From: Macrotrachela quadricornifera
Lineage: Eukaryota; Rotifera; Eurotatoria; Philodinida; Philodinidae
Direction: 5' to 3'
Assembly: GCA_022393335.1 (NCBI GenBank)
Contig: JAJEKB010021217.1
Coordinates: 1 to 64,000 of the forward strand
DNA length: 64,000 nt
In this document: positions 47,309 through 57,940 of the stretch, piece after piece
How positions within the stretch are numbered: position 1 is the stretch's first letter
Layout: each line of letters begins with the position of its first letter
Translations under genes and position numbers: made by a program
Notes under the pieces: generated by a model
What the model saw: only the letters and a program-made list of their open reading frames with translations
Told to the model about the DNA's origin: nothing
Databases searched by the model: none

Positions 47309-49373
47309 CTGTTTTAATAAGATATAGAATGGTCTTAGCTGAAAACACTTGACAAACTTATAATTGATAGTAGAACTTTACAGACATGAACAGGTGAGAA
47401 TGAGAATGAAAAATTCTACACTAGTGCCTATCTGAAATAGATTACGTCTAAATTGTGAATGTCTCATTAATGATCTTTTTGGCATAAATCCAGAAAGATT
47501 TGAAATATATTTATAGAACAAACTCTCAAATTACCATGTCAGAGGAAGGCAAAGATGGATGAAATATAAACTAATTTTTCCTACTGCTGCGCTAAGATCT
47601 CATCACAGTTGTTTACGGTATTCATCTTCTTAAAAAAATTCGAAGCTATTCTTTCAAATAAATAAACAACTATTCGTAATACTAAAATGGACGTTTTACT
47701 GACCTGTTCTTTTCTTGCTATTTCAACTGAAATTTTGATTCACTTCAAGATGAGTTGCAGCCAATTTTATTGAAATAACATTTGAGGATGTGAACAGTTG
47801 TTCTAAAGTAATTCTCGACAGTGTTTAGATCTGTGTTTTCTTCGTGTTATTCAACTTGATTGAAAACAACTAGTTATATTCTATACAAGAGAGTCCGTAT
47901 TAAAATAATAAAAACAAAAGCAGTTAAAAAAGAAGACTGTAAGTAGCATATAAAAAGTAATGGTATAAATAGTCGTTTTTTTATTCTTATCAAAAAGTCA
48001 ACAGTTATTCGATATCGCAGAATGAAAGAGAGAACGATAAAAAAAGAAGTCAACGTAGCTGATAGAAATAACTAGAAAAAGGAAAATTGCCTTTTTCGTT
48101 CTATATTATTTCTACCATCGACGACATAATCTAGGCAGAATGGTTATTTCATCAGAGTGACATCATCTACACAGTTTTGCAAGAGAGGATGGCAATTAGT
48201 AGATAAGCATAAGTGCTGTCATCATGATTTCATCACTGCTAAAGGACTTTTCAGGCCATTTTGGCATTATATTTCTTCAAAGTCTATAATAATTCACTTC
48301 TTGTGATTAAGAAGGTATACCAGTCAGATGTGGAATTGCTTGAAATTTGTACTTTAATCGACAAGATTCTGGTGTATTTAATGTACCAATTAACTAACTA
48401 TTTCTTTTCCAAGAAAAAATTTATTACGATAGTTTCACAAAGACATACAATGTGAAACTCTTATAACTCTTGAAGTTCCAAATAGTCACCACTTCTACTT
48501 TAGTGCCAATATTCTTTCGATAGACTATACTTATTTATCAATAATGTCAAAAAGGTTTTCTCTATATATGAAAACATTACCTTCTATTTTTCTTAACAAA
48601 ATTTCAGCAAAAATCATCTGACAAGGCTTCATTTATCAATGTAATCGAAATGGCATTTATGATAATCCGTATTTACCATAGCCATTGATTTCGGCCAGTG
48701 TTACTAATTCTATTTTCTATAAAAAGCAACAGAGTAGCTTATTTTCTCTTGAATTTTTCTCGAATTATTGAGAGAATAAAAAGAATTAGTCTACCTTGAG
48801 AATATTCAAAGTACAAAACCACATAATGAGATCCTTTGCAGGATTGAAATGTGTTACTGTAGCACATTCTTACTCTTAAGAAAAGGCATATTTTTTTTAA
48901 CGTTTGTGAAAAACACGTTCAATCTCAATTTTCGGCATTGAATTGAGTTTTAAAGCATTTTCTAGTTTAATAACCATCGAAAAATGGTAAAAAAAAGTTT
49001 ATCATTCTCCTCATAGTTAGTAGCTGCTGTTGTGCGTCAAGAACCGATAATTTTTTGCTTTTGTGACTTTTTACATGCACTTTTAGAGGGAGAGCTTGAT
49101 CTTAAAAGTCTCGTGTAGTCTTATTTCAAATAATAGTAATGTGCTATAGGCCAGTTTTATATTACAGTTAAAACAAGAAGTAAAAATATCTGTTGTCCAA
49201 TAACGAAAATTATTTATTTCATCGCCCATGTAAACTCCGAACGGAGAATATACGCGTTTAATCGCAATTTCACTCTAAATCGCGTTCAAACACTGATTTC
49301 ACCGCGTCCAGGCGCGATTTTTAATGCGCAACCGCGGTAAAAAACCTGATTTTTACTGCGTTTAGGTGCAATT
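47309..49373. other. Gene-free stretch
   Basis: No gene recognised. From about 49250 the base composition changes and GCG-rich words (CGCGTTTAATCGCAATTT, GCGCGATTTTTAATGCGC) repeat loosely, marking the start of the nested repeat that follows. Confidence 0.4.
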
Positions 49374-49528
49374 CTACAGTAGTCGCAAAAAGTCTCGCAC
49401 CCCCTAAAAACTATCTAAACTTCAACTATTTGCGCTCATATTTTTACTATACATAGAACTCGATGAATGCTGATCGTAAACACCAGCCTGATCTCAATAT
49501 TATAGAGTAGGATTTTGACTCAGTATAG

Positions 49529-49795
49529 TAGACATAGGGCGCTATATTTCACACTAAACAAAACGTAAATAAATTATAATACAGCAAAACGCCAAGCACA
49601 AGTTTCCTTAAATCGCGTTTTTTCCTCATTTTTTCGATTTTTCGGATGAAACTATCAATATCTTGTATGAAAATGCATGAAAAAATCAAAAAAATGAGGA
49701 AAAAACGCGATTTAAGGAAACTTGTGCTTGGCAATTTGCTATATTACAATTTATTTACGTTTTCTTTAGTACGAAATATAGCTTTCCTATGTCTA
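49529..49795. repeat. Hairpin, about 100-bp arms
   Basis: The segment around 49540-49650 (with TTAAATCGCGTTTTTTCC) is the near-exact reverse complement of about 49680-49795 (GGAAAAAACGCGATTTAA), separated by about 45 bp. It sits inside the larger inverted repeat. Confidence 0.75.
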
Positions 49796-49796
49796 C

Positions 49797-50416
49797 CAGA
49801 GCCCGAAAACGAACCGAACTGAGTCGAACCAGTTCGGTTCGGTTCGGTTCGGTTCGGTTCGAGTCGAACCGAACCGACTTTTTGTAAACTCAGTCGAACC
49901 GAACCGAACCCGAACCGACTTTTTGTTACTTCAATCGAACCGAACCGAACCCGAACAGACTTTTTGAAAACTCAATCGAACCGAACCGAACCCGAACAGA
50001 CTTTTTGAAAACTCAATCGAACCGAACCGAACTCGAACCGGGCAATCTTGGCTCGGTCTGAATCGATAGCAGTTCTCAGTTTTTAAAAGTCGCCTTACAT
50101 ACTCAAAAAAATGTTTTCATTACTCTCAAACGGGTCACTAGTGAACGGGTAGTTAAAATAAGCGATTATCTGTCGTTAGAATACTGATATACAGCTTTTT
50201 TACATTATTTTTGCCGACCCGAACCGATATTTCGAAAAACGAATCGAACCGAACCGAACTCGAACCGATATCTTGAAAAACGAATCGAACCGAACCGAAC
50301 TCGAACTGACTTTTTAAAAACTCAGTCGAACCGAACCGAACCCGAACCGATTTTTAAAATTTCAATCGAACCGAACCGAACTCGAACCAGAAAAGTTCGG
50401 TTCGTTTCGGGCTCTG
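49797..50416. repeat. GAACC-rich tandem array, 41-bp period, with inverted ends
   Basis: Units of about 41 bp made of GAACCGAACCGAACCCGAAC followed by a CTTTTTGAAAACTCAATC-like spacer occur in two blocks, 49858-50040 and 50215-50395, with a non-repeat centre. The ends AGAGCCCGAAAACGAACC and GGTTCGTTTCGGGCTCT are inverted repeats, so this looks like one element of about 620 bp. Confidence 0.75.
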
Positions 50417-50977
50417 ATGTCTACTACACTGAGTCAAAATCCTACTCTATAATATCGAGATCTCAATGATTAGCAAGCTGTGGAGTGATAAGCTCTTTTG
50501 GTGACTCTATCTCGACTCTAGTTTGAGTTATAATTCTGAAAATTTTATTATAAGCTGCTAGACTCGTGAGAATTCATGGATGAAATTTTCTAGTGAATTG
50601 GTCAAGGTTAAGTGGAGTTATTGGTATCAGAATGAAAAATAGGACTGACATATGGGCAGACCTTTTTAATAGAAAAGTCATATCTCCATTAATTCAAAGT
50701 GATTTTTGACTAAATTTATATCGCAGATAGCTGTGATATTGGGCTTTCAAATGAGGGGTCGCGTAAAATTAAATGTCGAAAAATGGTTGAGATATGGTCT
50801 TCACAAGAAGATGATGCTGTCGAACTACTAACTTCAGTATACATCAACTAATCGAGGTCGGATGGGTGCTTACGATCAGCATTCATCGAGTTCTATGTAT
50901 AGTAAAAATATGAGCGCAAATGGTTGAAGTTTAGATAGTTTTTTAGGAGGTGCGGGACATTTTGCGACTACTGTGGA

Positions 50978-51435
50978 GGAATGTCAAATCTACATTCCTA
51001 TATAAACATTCAAATAGTTAGCTTCTTATTTTCTTACCACTACCAAGCGACATCGAGTTCCTGATGTTCTATACTAAAGAATATTACTCTGAATTGAAAA
51101 CAATTATTATCACGTAGTCATTTAGGATATATGTGGAAATTAAAGATCCCACTAGAGGGATTCTTTAGTCAATGAAATATGACATATATTGCAGTTCACA
51201 AATGTGTGTTAAAAAATTCCATTGGAAAAATAAATATAAAAAATCCAAGATATGAGAAGAAGATAAAGAATCCTTGAATTCTAAAAATATCTCTAAATTT
51301 TCGGCATATTAAAATCGCATGATTGTGTTCATTTTGTAATGATGTGTTTATATCGAGATACATAGTTCAATAGAACTAAACGTTCTGTTGCAATATTCTA
51401 CAGGCACCTTAGGCGCTGAGAATTATATATATCTA
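50978..51435. other. Gene-free stretch, left flank of transposon
   Basis: AT-rich. In the minus strand it does not encode the missing end of the GPCR interrupted at 53207. A target TA lies at 51434-51435. Confidence 0.5.
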
Positions 51436-53206
51436 CAGGGTGGTTCAAAACCTTTACGCCCCCTTGGTTCTACCTATAGATCAAATGGTTTCATCAACAA
51501 TTTTATACCAAATCGTAGCCCGTAAACTTCTACATCAACCTGTACTATCGAATCAGGTGTTGTCTATTACATAATCAAAAGAGCTTATGCCATATGTATC
51601 AGAGTGCCATATATCCTCTAATTTAGAATGTATGCAAGAACCATCATTCCATTCACCTGTTCGAATATATCATGAAGTTTCTTATTTATTGAGGATATAA
51701 ACTGCTTAACAGTGAATTTTATAACTTTAGAAATTGGTATGACCTCCTCTGACAGCTGCGAGAGCGTCAAATCTTTTCCTCATGGAGCACAGCAAATCAA
51801 CAAAAAGATCTGTGTCGTTTTCTAGGTCCTCAAGAACACTCTCAAGGTTAGTTTTGAGAGCGTCATAATTGTATCTATCTTGAGGATCTTCACTTGCCAT
51901 CAGCTCTTCAACTCTATCTTTGATAATTGCACCGATGTTCTCTGCAGGATTCATGTCAGGACTATTGCCAGGCCAAATCGAATTGCCCCAGAAATGCACT
52001 CCTTCATCTTCCAGAAAATGTTGTGTTGCATTAGCTTTCATACAAGGTGCCTTATCGTGAAGAAATATGACTTCATCTGTATCAACAACATTGACTGGGT
52101 TATGCGGAAATGGAATCACATGTTTCTCCAGAATAATGTCACGAAAATAGGCGCCATTCCACGATTGACCATCCCTTTTCAGAACCCAAAGAAGTTTCTT
52201 TGCAGTGAACATAAAGAAAATTCCAATGCATTTTGCGTTCTGAACCATTTCACGGTACCTTTCATCATCGGTGATGTCTTCGACAGATTTTGCCCAAATT
52301 CTGTCATTTTGATGGTTTGGTTTTCTTATCACATAAAAATAAAATTCATCCGACGGCGCCATATGTAGGAAATCTTCCTCGGTCCAGTCAGCAACGAAAT
52401 TTGCAAGCCATTTTCGATCCTCAACATGTGTGACTGTTTCCAGTGGCTTTGAAATAACATGGAATGGTTTTAATCCTTGTCGCTGGCGTTCACGACGAAC
52501 TGTAGAATAACTCACTTTCTGTCCTGTTTTCTCTAAAATTTCTCGTGCCACTTTTCGAGAGCCGCTGCTTCTAACACCACTTGCCGAAGCAACAATGTTT
52601 CTGCTTTCTTGCGAGAGCACCTGAGGCCGACCACCTCCAAATTGTGTATAGCATTCTTCGACTGTTTTGTTCCAAGTCCGTCGTACCCAGTCTTCACTAC
52701 GATGAAGCTTTTCAGAAATCCATTCGCGACTGATAAATGTATCCCCTGTTCTTGCAATCATTTCATCGCGTATCTCACGGTATGTAATGCAACGAATTCG
52801 ATCCACAAATCGTTGTTCTTCTGTGTCAGGAAGAGTGGCCATTTTAATTTCTTCAGTTTCGATATCAGGAACTTGTCGAAGTTCAGGTAATAACTAACTT
52901 AGTTCTTGAGGTAACGAAAACAGTTATCTTCACGAGGAAAGAAACGTTTAGAACATGAAAGACATGAAAGAAATGAAAAACATTGAAAAAGTGTCCTGGT
53001 TATTCTTTTTCTTCATTCCTTCCTTATCTGTACGTGTACATATGCATGTATCGTCCCTGTGTCTTTTCCTTCATTGTTAATCATGAGTATATGGCTGCAC
53101 TCGTTGATGCAGTTGTTTACGGGCTACGATTTGGTATAAAATTGTTGATGAAACCATTGGATCTATAGGTAGAACCAGGGGGGCGTAAAGGTTTTGAACC
53201 ACCCTG
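51436..53206 (-). mobile_element. Intact Tc1/mariner-type transposon, 1771 bp
   Basis: Bounded by TA at 51434-51435 and 53207-53208, the standard target duplication of the superfamily. The terminal inverted repeats are 92 bp each (51436-51527 and 53115-53206), start CAGGGTGGTTCAAAACC and differ at only two positions by eye. One intact transposase gene lies inside on the minus strand. The near-identity of the ends and the undamaged gene point to a recent insertion. Confidence 0.9.
51727..52842 (-). CDS. Tc1/mariner-superfamily transposase (DD37E by count)
   Basis: An intact gene of 371 codons, starting at the ATG at 52842 inside the element. Residues about 15-130 form the bipartite HTH DNA-binding region with the GGGRPQVLS linker. 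Catalytic candidates are Asp in SDEFYFYV (about 175), Asp in FLHDKAPCM and Glu in SPDMNPAENI; I count 37 residues between the last two, which fits DD37E elements (ITmD37E-like) rather than DD34D mariners or DD34E Tc1. It cuts and pastes the element at TA sites in the nucleus. There are no stops or frameshifts. The minus-strand GPCR ends inside this element's inverted repeat but does not overlap this gene. Confidence 0.9.
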   Translation of the reverse strand: MATLPDTEEQRFVDRIRCITYREIRDEMIARTGDTFISREWISEKLHRSEDWVRRTWNKTVEECYTQFGGGRPQVLSQESRNIVASASGVRSSGSRKVAREILEKTGQKVSYSTVRRERQRQGLKPFHVISKPLETVTHVEDRKWLANFVADWTEEDFLHMAPSDEFYFYVIRKPNHQNDRIWAKSVEDITDDERYREMVQNAKCIGIFFMFTAKKLLWVLKRDGQSWNGAYFRDIILEKHVIPFPHNPVNVVDTDEVIFLHDKAPCMKANATQHFLEDEGVHFWGNSIWPGNSPDMNPAENIGAIIKDRVEELMASEDPQDRYNYDALKTNLESVLEDLENDTDLFVDLLCSMRKRFDALAAVRGGHTNF

Positions 53207-54087
53207 TAAATGAAATTTTCAATAGTAATTTGAAGTGAAGATTTATATTCATATAATGTTAAAGTTGAATAAAACTTTTCAATAACATTGGGTAGAACAA
53301 GTATACTAACTATGATCACTTGAATCAGATGTATTTTAAGTAAACGTCGATCAAGATTTTTCAAAGATAGTAAACGAAAATTATGGAATTGTACTGCTGT
53401 TTCAGGAGAAGTTCTTATAACTACAACAGGTATTGGTTGTATACGACAATGCTGAGCTTGATGAATATTTCTTATAGTCAATAAACCAAATATAAACATA
53501 AAAAATAATGGTATTGTATAGATAATCAATGTAAAAATAAAATCTGTAATAAAACGACATATTTTTGTTTTTGAATAACATGCCAATGGAGTATCAATTA
53601 GATTCGATTCAAAACAATAGAATACGTTAATGTTGATAAATAATGATAGAAATAAAATGATAAACATACCTCGGCGAGCATTTTTTAATGTACTCATTTG
53701 TCGATAATGAACATTACTAGATGACAATAACCATCGATCAATTGTAGTCAATGTAATAGTCCACATAAAAAATGTTCTTGTAACCCAAACAATGAAAGCA
53801 CGCATTTTACAAATCCATCCAACTGTACTACTAAGATCAGCAGCCCATCCAGATAGCATTCGAGAAATTAAACCACTGAGAATACAAATAATATTAGCTA
53901 TGGATGAAGCAAGAAACAATGATGCACAAGGATTTGATCGAAGAGTTCGATGTAAAAAAACGAAAATATTAAGAATATTACCCGAAATACCAAAAATAAA
54001 GATAATTATCGACAAATAACGATTGATTTGAATTGATACAGTATTTAATATTATGATTAAATTAACATTTCCTGAAAGCGATGACAT
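53077..54087 (-). CDS. GPCR truncated in TM7 and capped by transposon sequence
   Basis: Single exon, 336 codons. Residues 1-293 read as an orphan bdelloid rhodopsin-type receptor: helices at about 22-46, 55-77, 92-116, 138-157, 182-206 and 252-273, GNILNIFVFLHRTLR in helix 1, a TTIDRWLL DRY-type motif and a conserved Cys before helix 3. At 53207-53208 the reading frame enters the inverted repeat of the transposon; codon 294 straddles the junction and the last 42 residues are encoded by transposon DNA. Helix 7 is therefore missing or replaced by an unrelated mildly hydrophobic tail. Removing the element and one TA would give a stop (ATT TAG) directly after Ile293, so the flank beyond the element does not restore the receptor. 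It may be a pseudogene or an expressed six-helix chimera. Confidence 0.8.
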   Translation of the reverse strand: MSSLSGNVNLIIILNTVSIQINRYLSIIIFIFGISGNILNIFVFLHRTLRSNPCASLFLASSIANIICILSGLISRMLSGWAADLSSTVGWICKMRAFIVWVTRTFFMWTITLTTIDRWLLSSSNVHYRQMSTLKNARRGMFIILFLSLFININVFYCFESNLIDTPLACYSKTKICRFITDFIFTLIIYTIPLFFMFIFGLLTIRNIHQAQHCRIQPIPVVVIRTSPETAVQFHNFRLLSLKNLDRRLLKIHLIQVIIVSILVLPNVIEKFYSTLTLYEYKSSLQITIENFIYRVVQNLYAPLVLPIDPMVSSTILYQIVARKQLHQRVQPYTHD

Positions 54088-55542
54088 GTTCTATTCAATA
54101 AAAACGTTACTCTCAAATGTCATTAAAATTTTTATTTCTCGTATAAAAAAGAAACATTAATTATTACAAATGTATATAGGCATTTATTGCTAATGGACAT
54201 CTATTATTTACATAATATTATAAAAGAATATTTACACATAAAAGGAAGAGATAGACTAGATAAAAGTTTTGTTCTCAATAGCCTTCAGTTGCATGTAATT
54301 AAATCTTCCAGCACAATAATTGCTCACTATATTATATTAGAAAAGGAAATATATTAGAAGATGCATTGTGAAAAGCTCTACAATTTCTAAAGTTTTTCTC
54401 ATTATGAAAACAAAAAGTGCATCTAAAATAAGCTGTCTTATGTCAATTGTAGAGCTTTTTACACTGCAACTTCTGATGTATTTCGTTTTTTAATATAATA
54501 TAGTGAGCGATTCAAAATTAAAATGCAAAATGTAGCCATTTAATCTGTGTTATCTCTTAGTTAAATTTTCAACAAAAATAGTTTCTATTAAAATTTTATT
54601 ATTATAATATCAATTGAACAGATATGAAATAGCACAGCAACAAAAAAAGAACTTCGTTCTCTCTACGATATCTCCGACACTACATGCAAATAGAAAGTTA
54701 ATGCTTTTTATCAGTGGCTTAACTAATTAGTTTAATTTGAAAACAAAAAAAATTTAGTATTTAGTTTTGAACAATAAAAAAGAAACACCTTCAAGCATAT
54801 CCTCCAAATTTAAAACATAATTAAAAAAAATATATTGACAATATGAAGTATCAAATTGTTCAGTTTGATGTTGATTAGATTAATAAATATCAATATGCAC
54901 AATTAAGGATATTTTTTAATTTTATATTGTAATAAATACTTTTCTTATCTTAAATAATTTCATACGATCAATTAATAACGTTCCATTCAATATCAAGAAA
55001 TACTATATTTTAACATTGCTTTAACACGCTATATCCTTAAAGTTATCATAACATATCAAAAATTGCACAATACAATCATTAGTCACATTTGACTACAAAA
55101 AAAATACATATAATTACTTTTTTTTTCTTTTCTACATACGTAAATAAGTTTACTAATGCAAATAATGAAGCACACGTATCTATTATTCATTTTTTCTGTT
55201 CTTAAATGTAGGCAATACAGGTTAGTAATAAACATACTCGTCCAAATAAATCCTATATATTTATAAATAAAAATAAATTATTATTTGATTAAGTTGTTCA
55301 ATATTATAAATACACTGATTCTTTTTTTTGTTATTGTAAATGATATAAGAACATGTGATTCATTTTAGATCTGAATATATAAAAAATAATAACTAAGAAA
55401 TAGGTCATTTTCAAGGTAGATTAATCTTTATGTATTATTGTAATTTATATCTCATCTAATTGACTATGAATGTACTTTTTTTTATTAAAACTTTTCTAGA
55501 AAAATATAACATTTAGTTTAACAAGTGTATATTATATTTAAA
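54088..55542. other. Gene-free stretch
   Basis: AT-rich DNA between the divergent GPCR and ADP-ribosyltransferase genes, containing their promoters and a small palindrome at 54319-54517. No further gene seen. Confidence 0.45.
54319..54517. repeat. MITE-like palindrome, about 65-bp arms
   Basis: The left arm from about 54319 (TTGCTCACTATATTATATTA) pairs with the right arm ending about 54517 (TAATATAATATAGTGAGCGA). The arms also share AAAGCTCTACAATT and AATTGTAGAGCTTT, leaving a centre of about 60 bp. No coding capacity. Confidence 0.7.
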
Positions 55543-56454
55543 ATGGCTAAAAATATTTTAAAAAAACTTGCACCACAACATTTGCTTCGATTCATGGATA
55601 ATAATTTACCATCTGACAAAATGCCTACACCAAGTGAATACTTTCAATCTTTGCCAATTGTTTCAATTGAAGCTGCTGTAGAACCAATCATTTCATTTGT
55701 TCCCGATGTCAAAGAAATGGTATCTCAAGTAAAACATCAATATAATAAAGGAAAAGATAATTTAACAATTGATGAAACTGCTGCAATTATGCTCTATTCT
55801 CAAGAATGGACACCATTAGAACAATCATTTTATATTATTCTTAATAATACATTAAGAAGTGAAAATGAGGATTTATTAAAACCATGGCATCTTTATTTAA
55901 AATTATTTATTTCAGCACTTGATGAATTACAATCCATTCCTCAAACACTTTATCGAGGAGTAAAAAAAGATTTAAGTGCTTATTATCCACAAGGAAAAAT
56001 ATTTGTTTGGTGGGCTTTTTCATCATGTACAACTTCAATACAAGTACTTCAATCTGAAAAATATCTTGGAAAGACAGGACCAAGAACATTATTTACTATT
56101 AATTCAAATTCTGGAAAAGATATTCAAAAATATTCATTAGTACCATCAGAAGATGAAGTTTTACTTGTTGCTGCTCGAAAATTTCAAGTTATTTCATGTC
56201 TTGATTCGGGCAATGATCTTTTTATTATTCAAATTAAAGAAATTGAATCAGATTTTCCTCTTCTAGGATCTTCACATAAAAAACATATACTTCCACCATT
56301 GAAGAATATATTTTCAGAAAAAGATGATGAAAATTCGACCAGCAGTCCATTTGATACAATTAAATCTCTAAAATCATCTCTACCTAAACTGCCGTCACCA
56401 CCACGATTTAGATCTTCATCCAAGCGTTCAAGTTTCAGTGATTCTTCACATTGA
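55543..56454 (+). CDS. Arginine-type mono-ADP-ribosyltransferase (R-S-ExE)
   Basis: Single exon, 303 codons from the ATG at 55543. The R-S-E catalytic pattern of arginine-specific ADP-ribosyltransferases is complete: Arg138 in LYRGV, the Ser160/Ser161 pair in WAFSSCTTS and Glu203-Asp-Glu205 in PSEDEVLLV. The enzyme would move ADP-ribose from NAD to arginine side chains of target proteins. No signal peptide or GPI signal is visible, so a cytosolic place is likely. Helical residues 1-120 resemble the N-terminal region common in bdelloid and other invertebrate members. The C-terminal 50 residues are a Ser/Pro/Lys-rich low-complexity tail, a likely site for modification. Many bdelloid genes of this class exist. 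AATAAA lies at 56584-56589. Confidence 0.88.
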   Translation: MAKNILKKLAPQHLLRFMDNNLPSDKMPTPSEYFQSLPIVSIEAAVEPIISFVPDVKEMVSQVKHQYNKGKDNLTIDETAAIMLYSQEWTPLEQSFYIILNNTLRSENEDLLKPWHLYLKLFISALDELQSIPQTLYRGVKKDLSAYYPQGKIFVWWAFSSCTTSIQVLQSEKYLGKTGPRTLFTINSNSGKDIQKYSLVPSEDEVLLVAARKFQVISCLDSGNDLFIIQIKEIESDFPLLGSSHKKHILPPLKNIFSEKDDENSTSSPFDTIKSLKSSLPKLPSPPRFRSSSKRSSFSDSSH

Positions 56455-56583
56455 TTTTTTTTGCTATTATCTGAACAACTGATGAATTATAAACGTATGT
56501 TTTTCAAATCATATTGTATTCATTTTTTTTCTGATTAATCACATCTTTATATGTTCATATTTTTTCAATTATTTGACTTTTAA

Positions 56584-56589
56584 AATAAA
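56584..56589 (+). terminator. Poly(A) signal of the ADP-ribosyltransferase gene
   Basis: AATAAA about 130 bp beyond the stop codon and just before the mariner relic. Inferred use. Confidence 0.35.
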
Positions 56590-56622
56590 ATTATTGCTAA
56601 AATTAATTCTTAATAATAAAAC

Positions 56623-57715
56623 TTACGTGGGACGTTCAAAAAGTTCTCGGAATGGTTTTATTATAAACCAACAAAATATGTTACAATTATTAATATAATG
56701 TGTGTGTTCTTTCTCGAAGTATCGTCCCACTACCGAAATACACTTTTGCCAACGTTCTGGAAGTTTTTGTATGGCAGCTGTAAAGTCATCTTCAGACATA
56801 CTGCTCAGACAGTGATATATTGATGAACTTCGGTCATTGTAGTGCCGTCCTGCACGATAATCTTTTAAAATAGGAAACAAAAAATAATCGCCAGGGGCCA
56901 GGTCTGAAGAATAAGCTGGATGACGAAGCAATTCATATTTTAAATTGTGGATAATAGAGGAAACAAGATGTGATGTGTGTACTGAAGCATTATCATGATA
57001 AAGAATAACACCAGCTGAAATTGATCCTTGGCGTTGTTTACTAATTTCTGGATGAAGTTCATTAACCAGAATGTTTACATAATATATCTTCGTTATTGTT
57101 GTATCAACTGGTATAGGTGTCTTGAGAATTATCCCTTTATGATCCCAGAAAAAGGATTATAAAATTTTGCCAACGGACTTTTCTTGTTTCAGTTTAGTTG
57201 GTGGTGGTGAGTCAGCTCGTTTCCATTATTTTGATGATTGTTTTGATTCAGGTTGGTAAAAATGGAGAAACGATTCATCACCAGTTACAATTCGAAAAAG
57301 AAAGTCGTTTGCTTCAGCTGAATAACAAGCCAAAAATTCTTGACATGATTGAACACGTTTATGTCTTTGATCAGGTGTTAGTTAATGTGGTACCTGTCTC
57401 GAACAAACTTTAGTCAAATGTAATTGATCATGTATAATACCATGTACCGTGTCAGTTGAAATGGCTAAGGCATATGCTATTTGCTGAATTGTAATTCGAC
57501 GATCTTCAATAATTAGACATTCAACAGCTTTAACAGTTTGCTCATCCATTGCAGTAATTGGTCGACCACATATAGGATCATCTTCAATATTAAATCGTCC
57601 ATCTTTAAAACGATGAGCCCATTCAAAACGGTTGTGCATGATGGAGCATGGCCACTATAAACTGTCACCATGCGTTTATGGATATTGGATGGAGATTGTC
57701 CTTCCAAAACAAGAA
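56623..57715 (-). pseudogene. Mariner transposase pseudogene
   Basis: The broken transposase of the element at 56626-57940. The catalytic aspartate triad is still legible in GDE, HDN and GDYF, but at least three in-frame stops and frame changes in the first third prevent translation. The best-kept stretch is the C-terminal 100 codons (56623-56931). Confidence 0.8.
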
Positions 57716-57940
57716 ATTTTTGTTAGTGAACGATACTCAAGCTTTTAATTTTCCATCGGTGTAAAAAGGATGATGTGATGAAAACCGTTATATTAGCACA
57801 TAGGTATTTTATTGGTTAATGATTATGATACCTATAGATGGAGCACTGTTCCAGCTAGACATAAATTAAAAGCTAAAAGAAATAACGCTTCTTATTGTGT
57901 TATAATAAAAGCATTCCGGGAACTTATTGAACGGTCCACA
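56626..57940 (-). mobile_element. Defective mariner transposon, 1315 bp
   Basis: Flanked by TA at 56624-56625 and 57941-57942. The ends (GTGGGACGTTCAAAAAGTTC and the complement of GAACTTATTGAACGGTCCAC) are imperfect inverted repeats. On the minus strand the order is an N-terminal HTH region (about 57715-57450), RIVTGDESFLHFYQPESK with the first Asp, ILYHDNASVHTSHL with the second, and SSDLAPGDYFLFP with the third, as in DD34D mariners. Stops occur before LTPDQRHKR, after QPESKQSSK and before SFFWDHKGI, and the N-terminal part is frameshifted. Full-length but dead. Confidence 0.85.

Larger units (their letters stand above)
49374..50977. repeat. Nested inverted-repeat element
   Basis: The outer arms 49374-49476 and about 50868-50977 are reverse complements (AGTAGTCGCAAAAAGTCTCG against its complement). 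Inner arms 49489-49536 and 50415-50463 also pair. The right half has an extra 400 bp (50464-50867) not matched on the left. Inside lie a separate hairpin (49529-49795) and a 41-bp tandem array with its own inverted ends (49797-50416). No coding capacity. Best read as a foldback transposon that took up further elements. Confidence 0.75.

Noticed and set aside
51880..52368. 162-codon plus frame, and other frames inside the transposase gene
   Set aside because: Antisense shadows of the intact transposase; no independent evidence.
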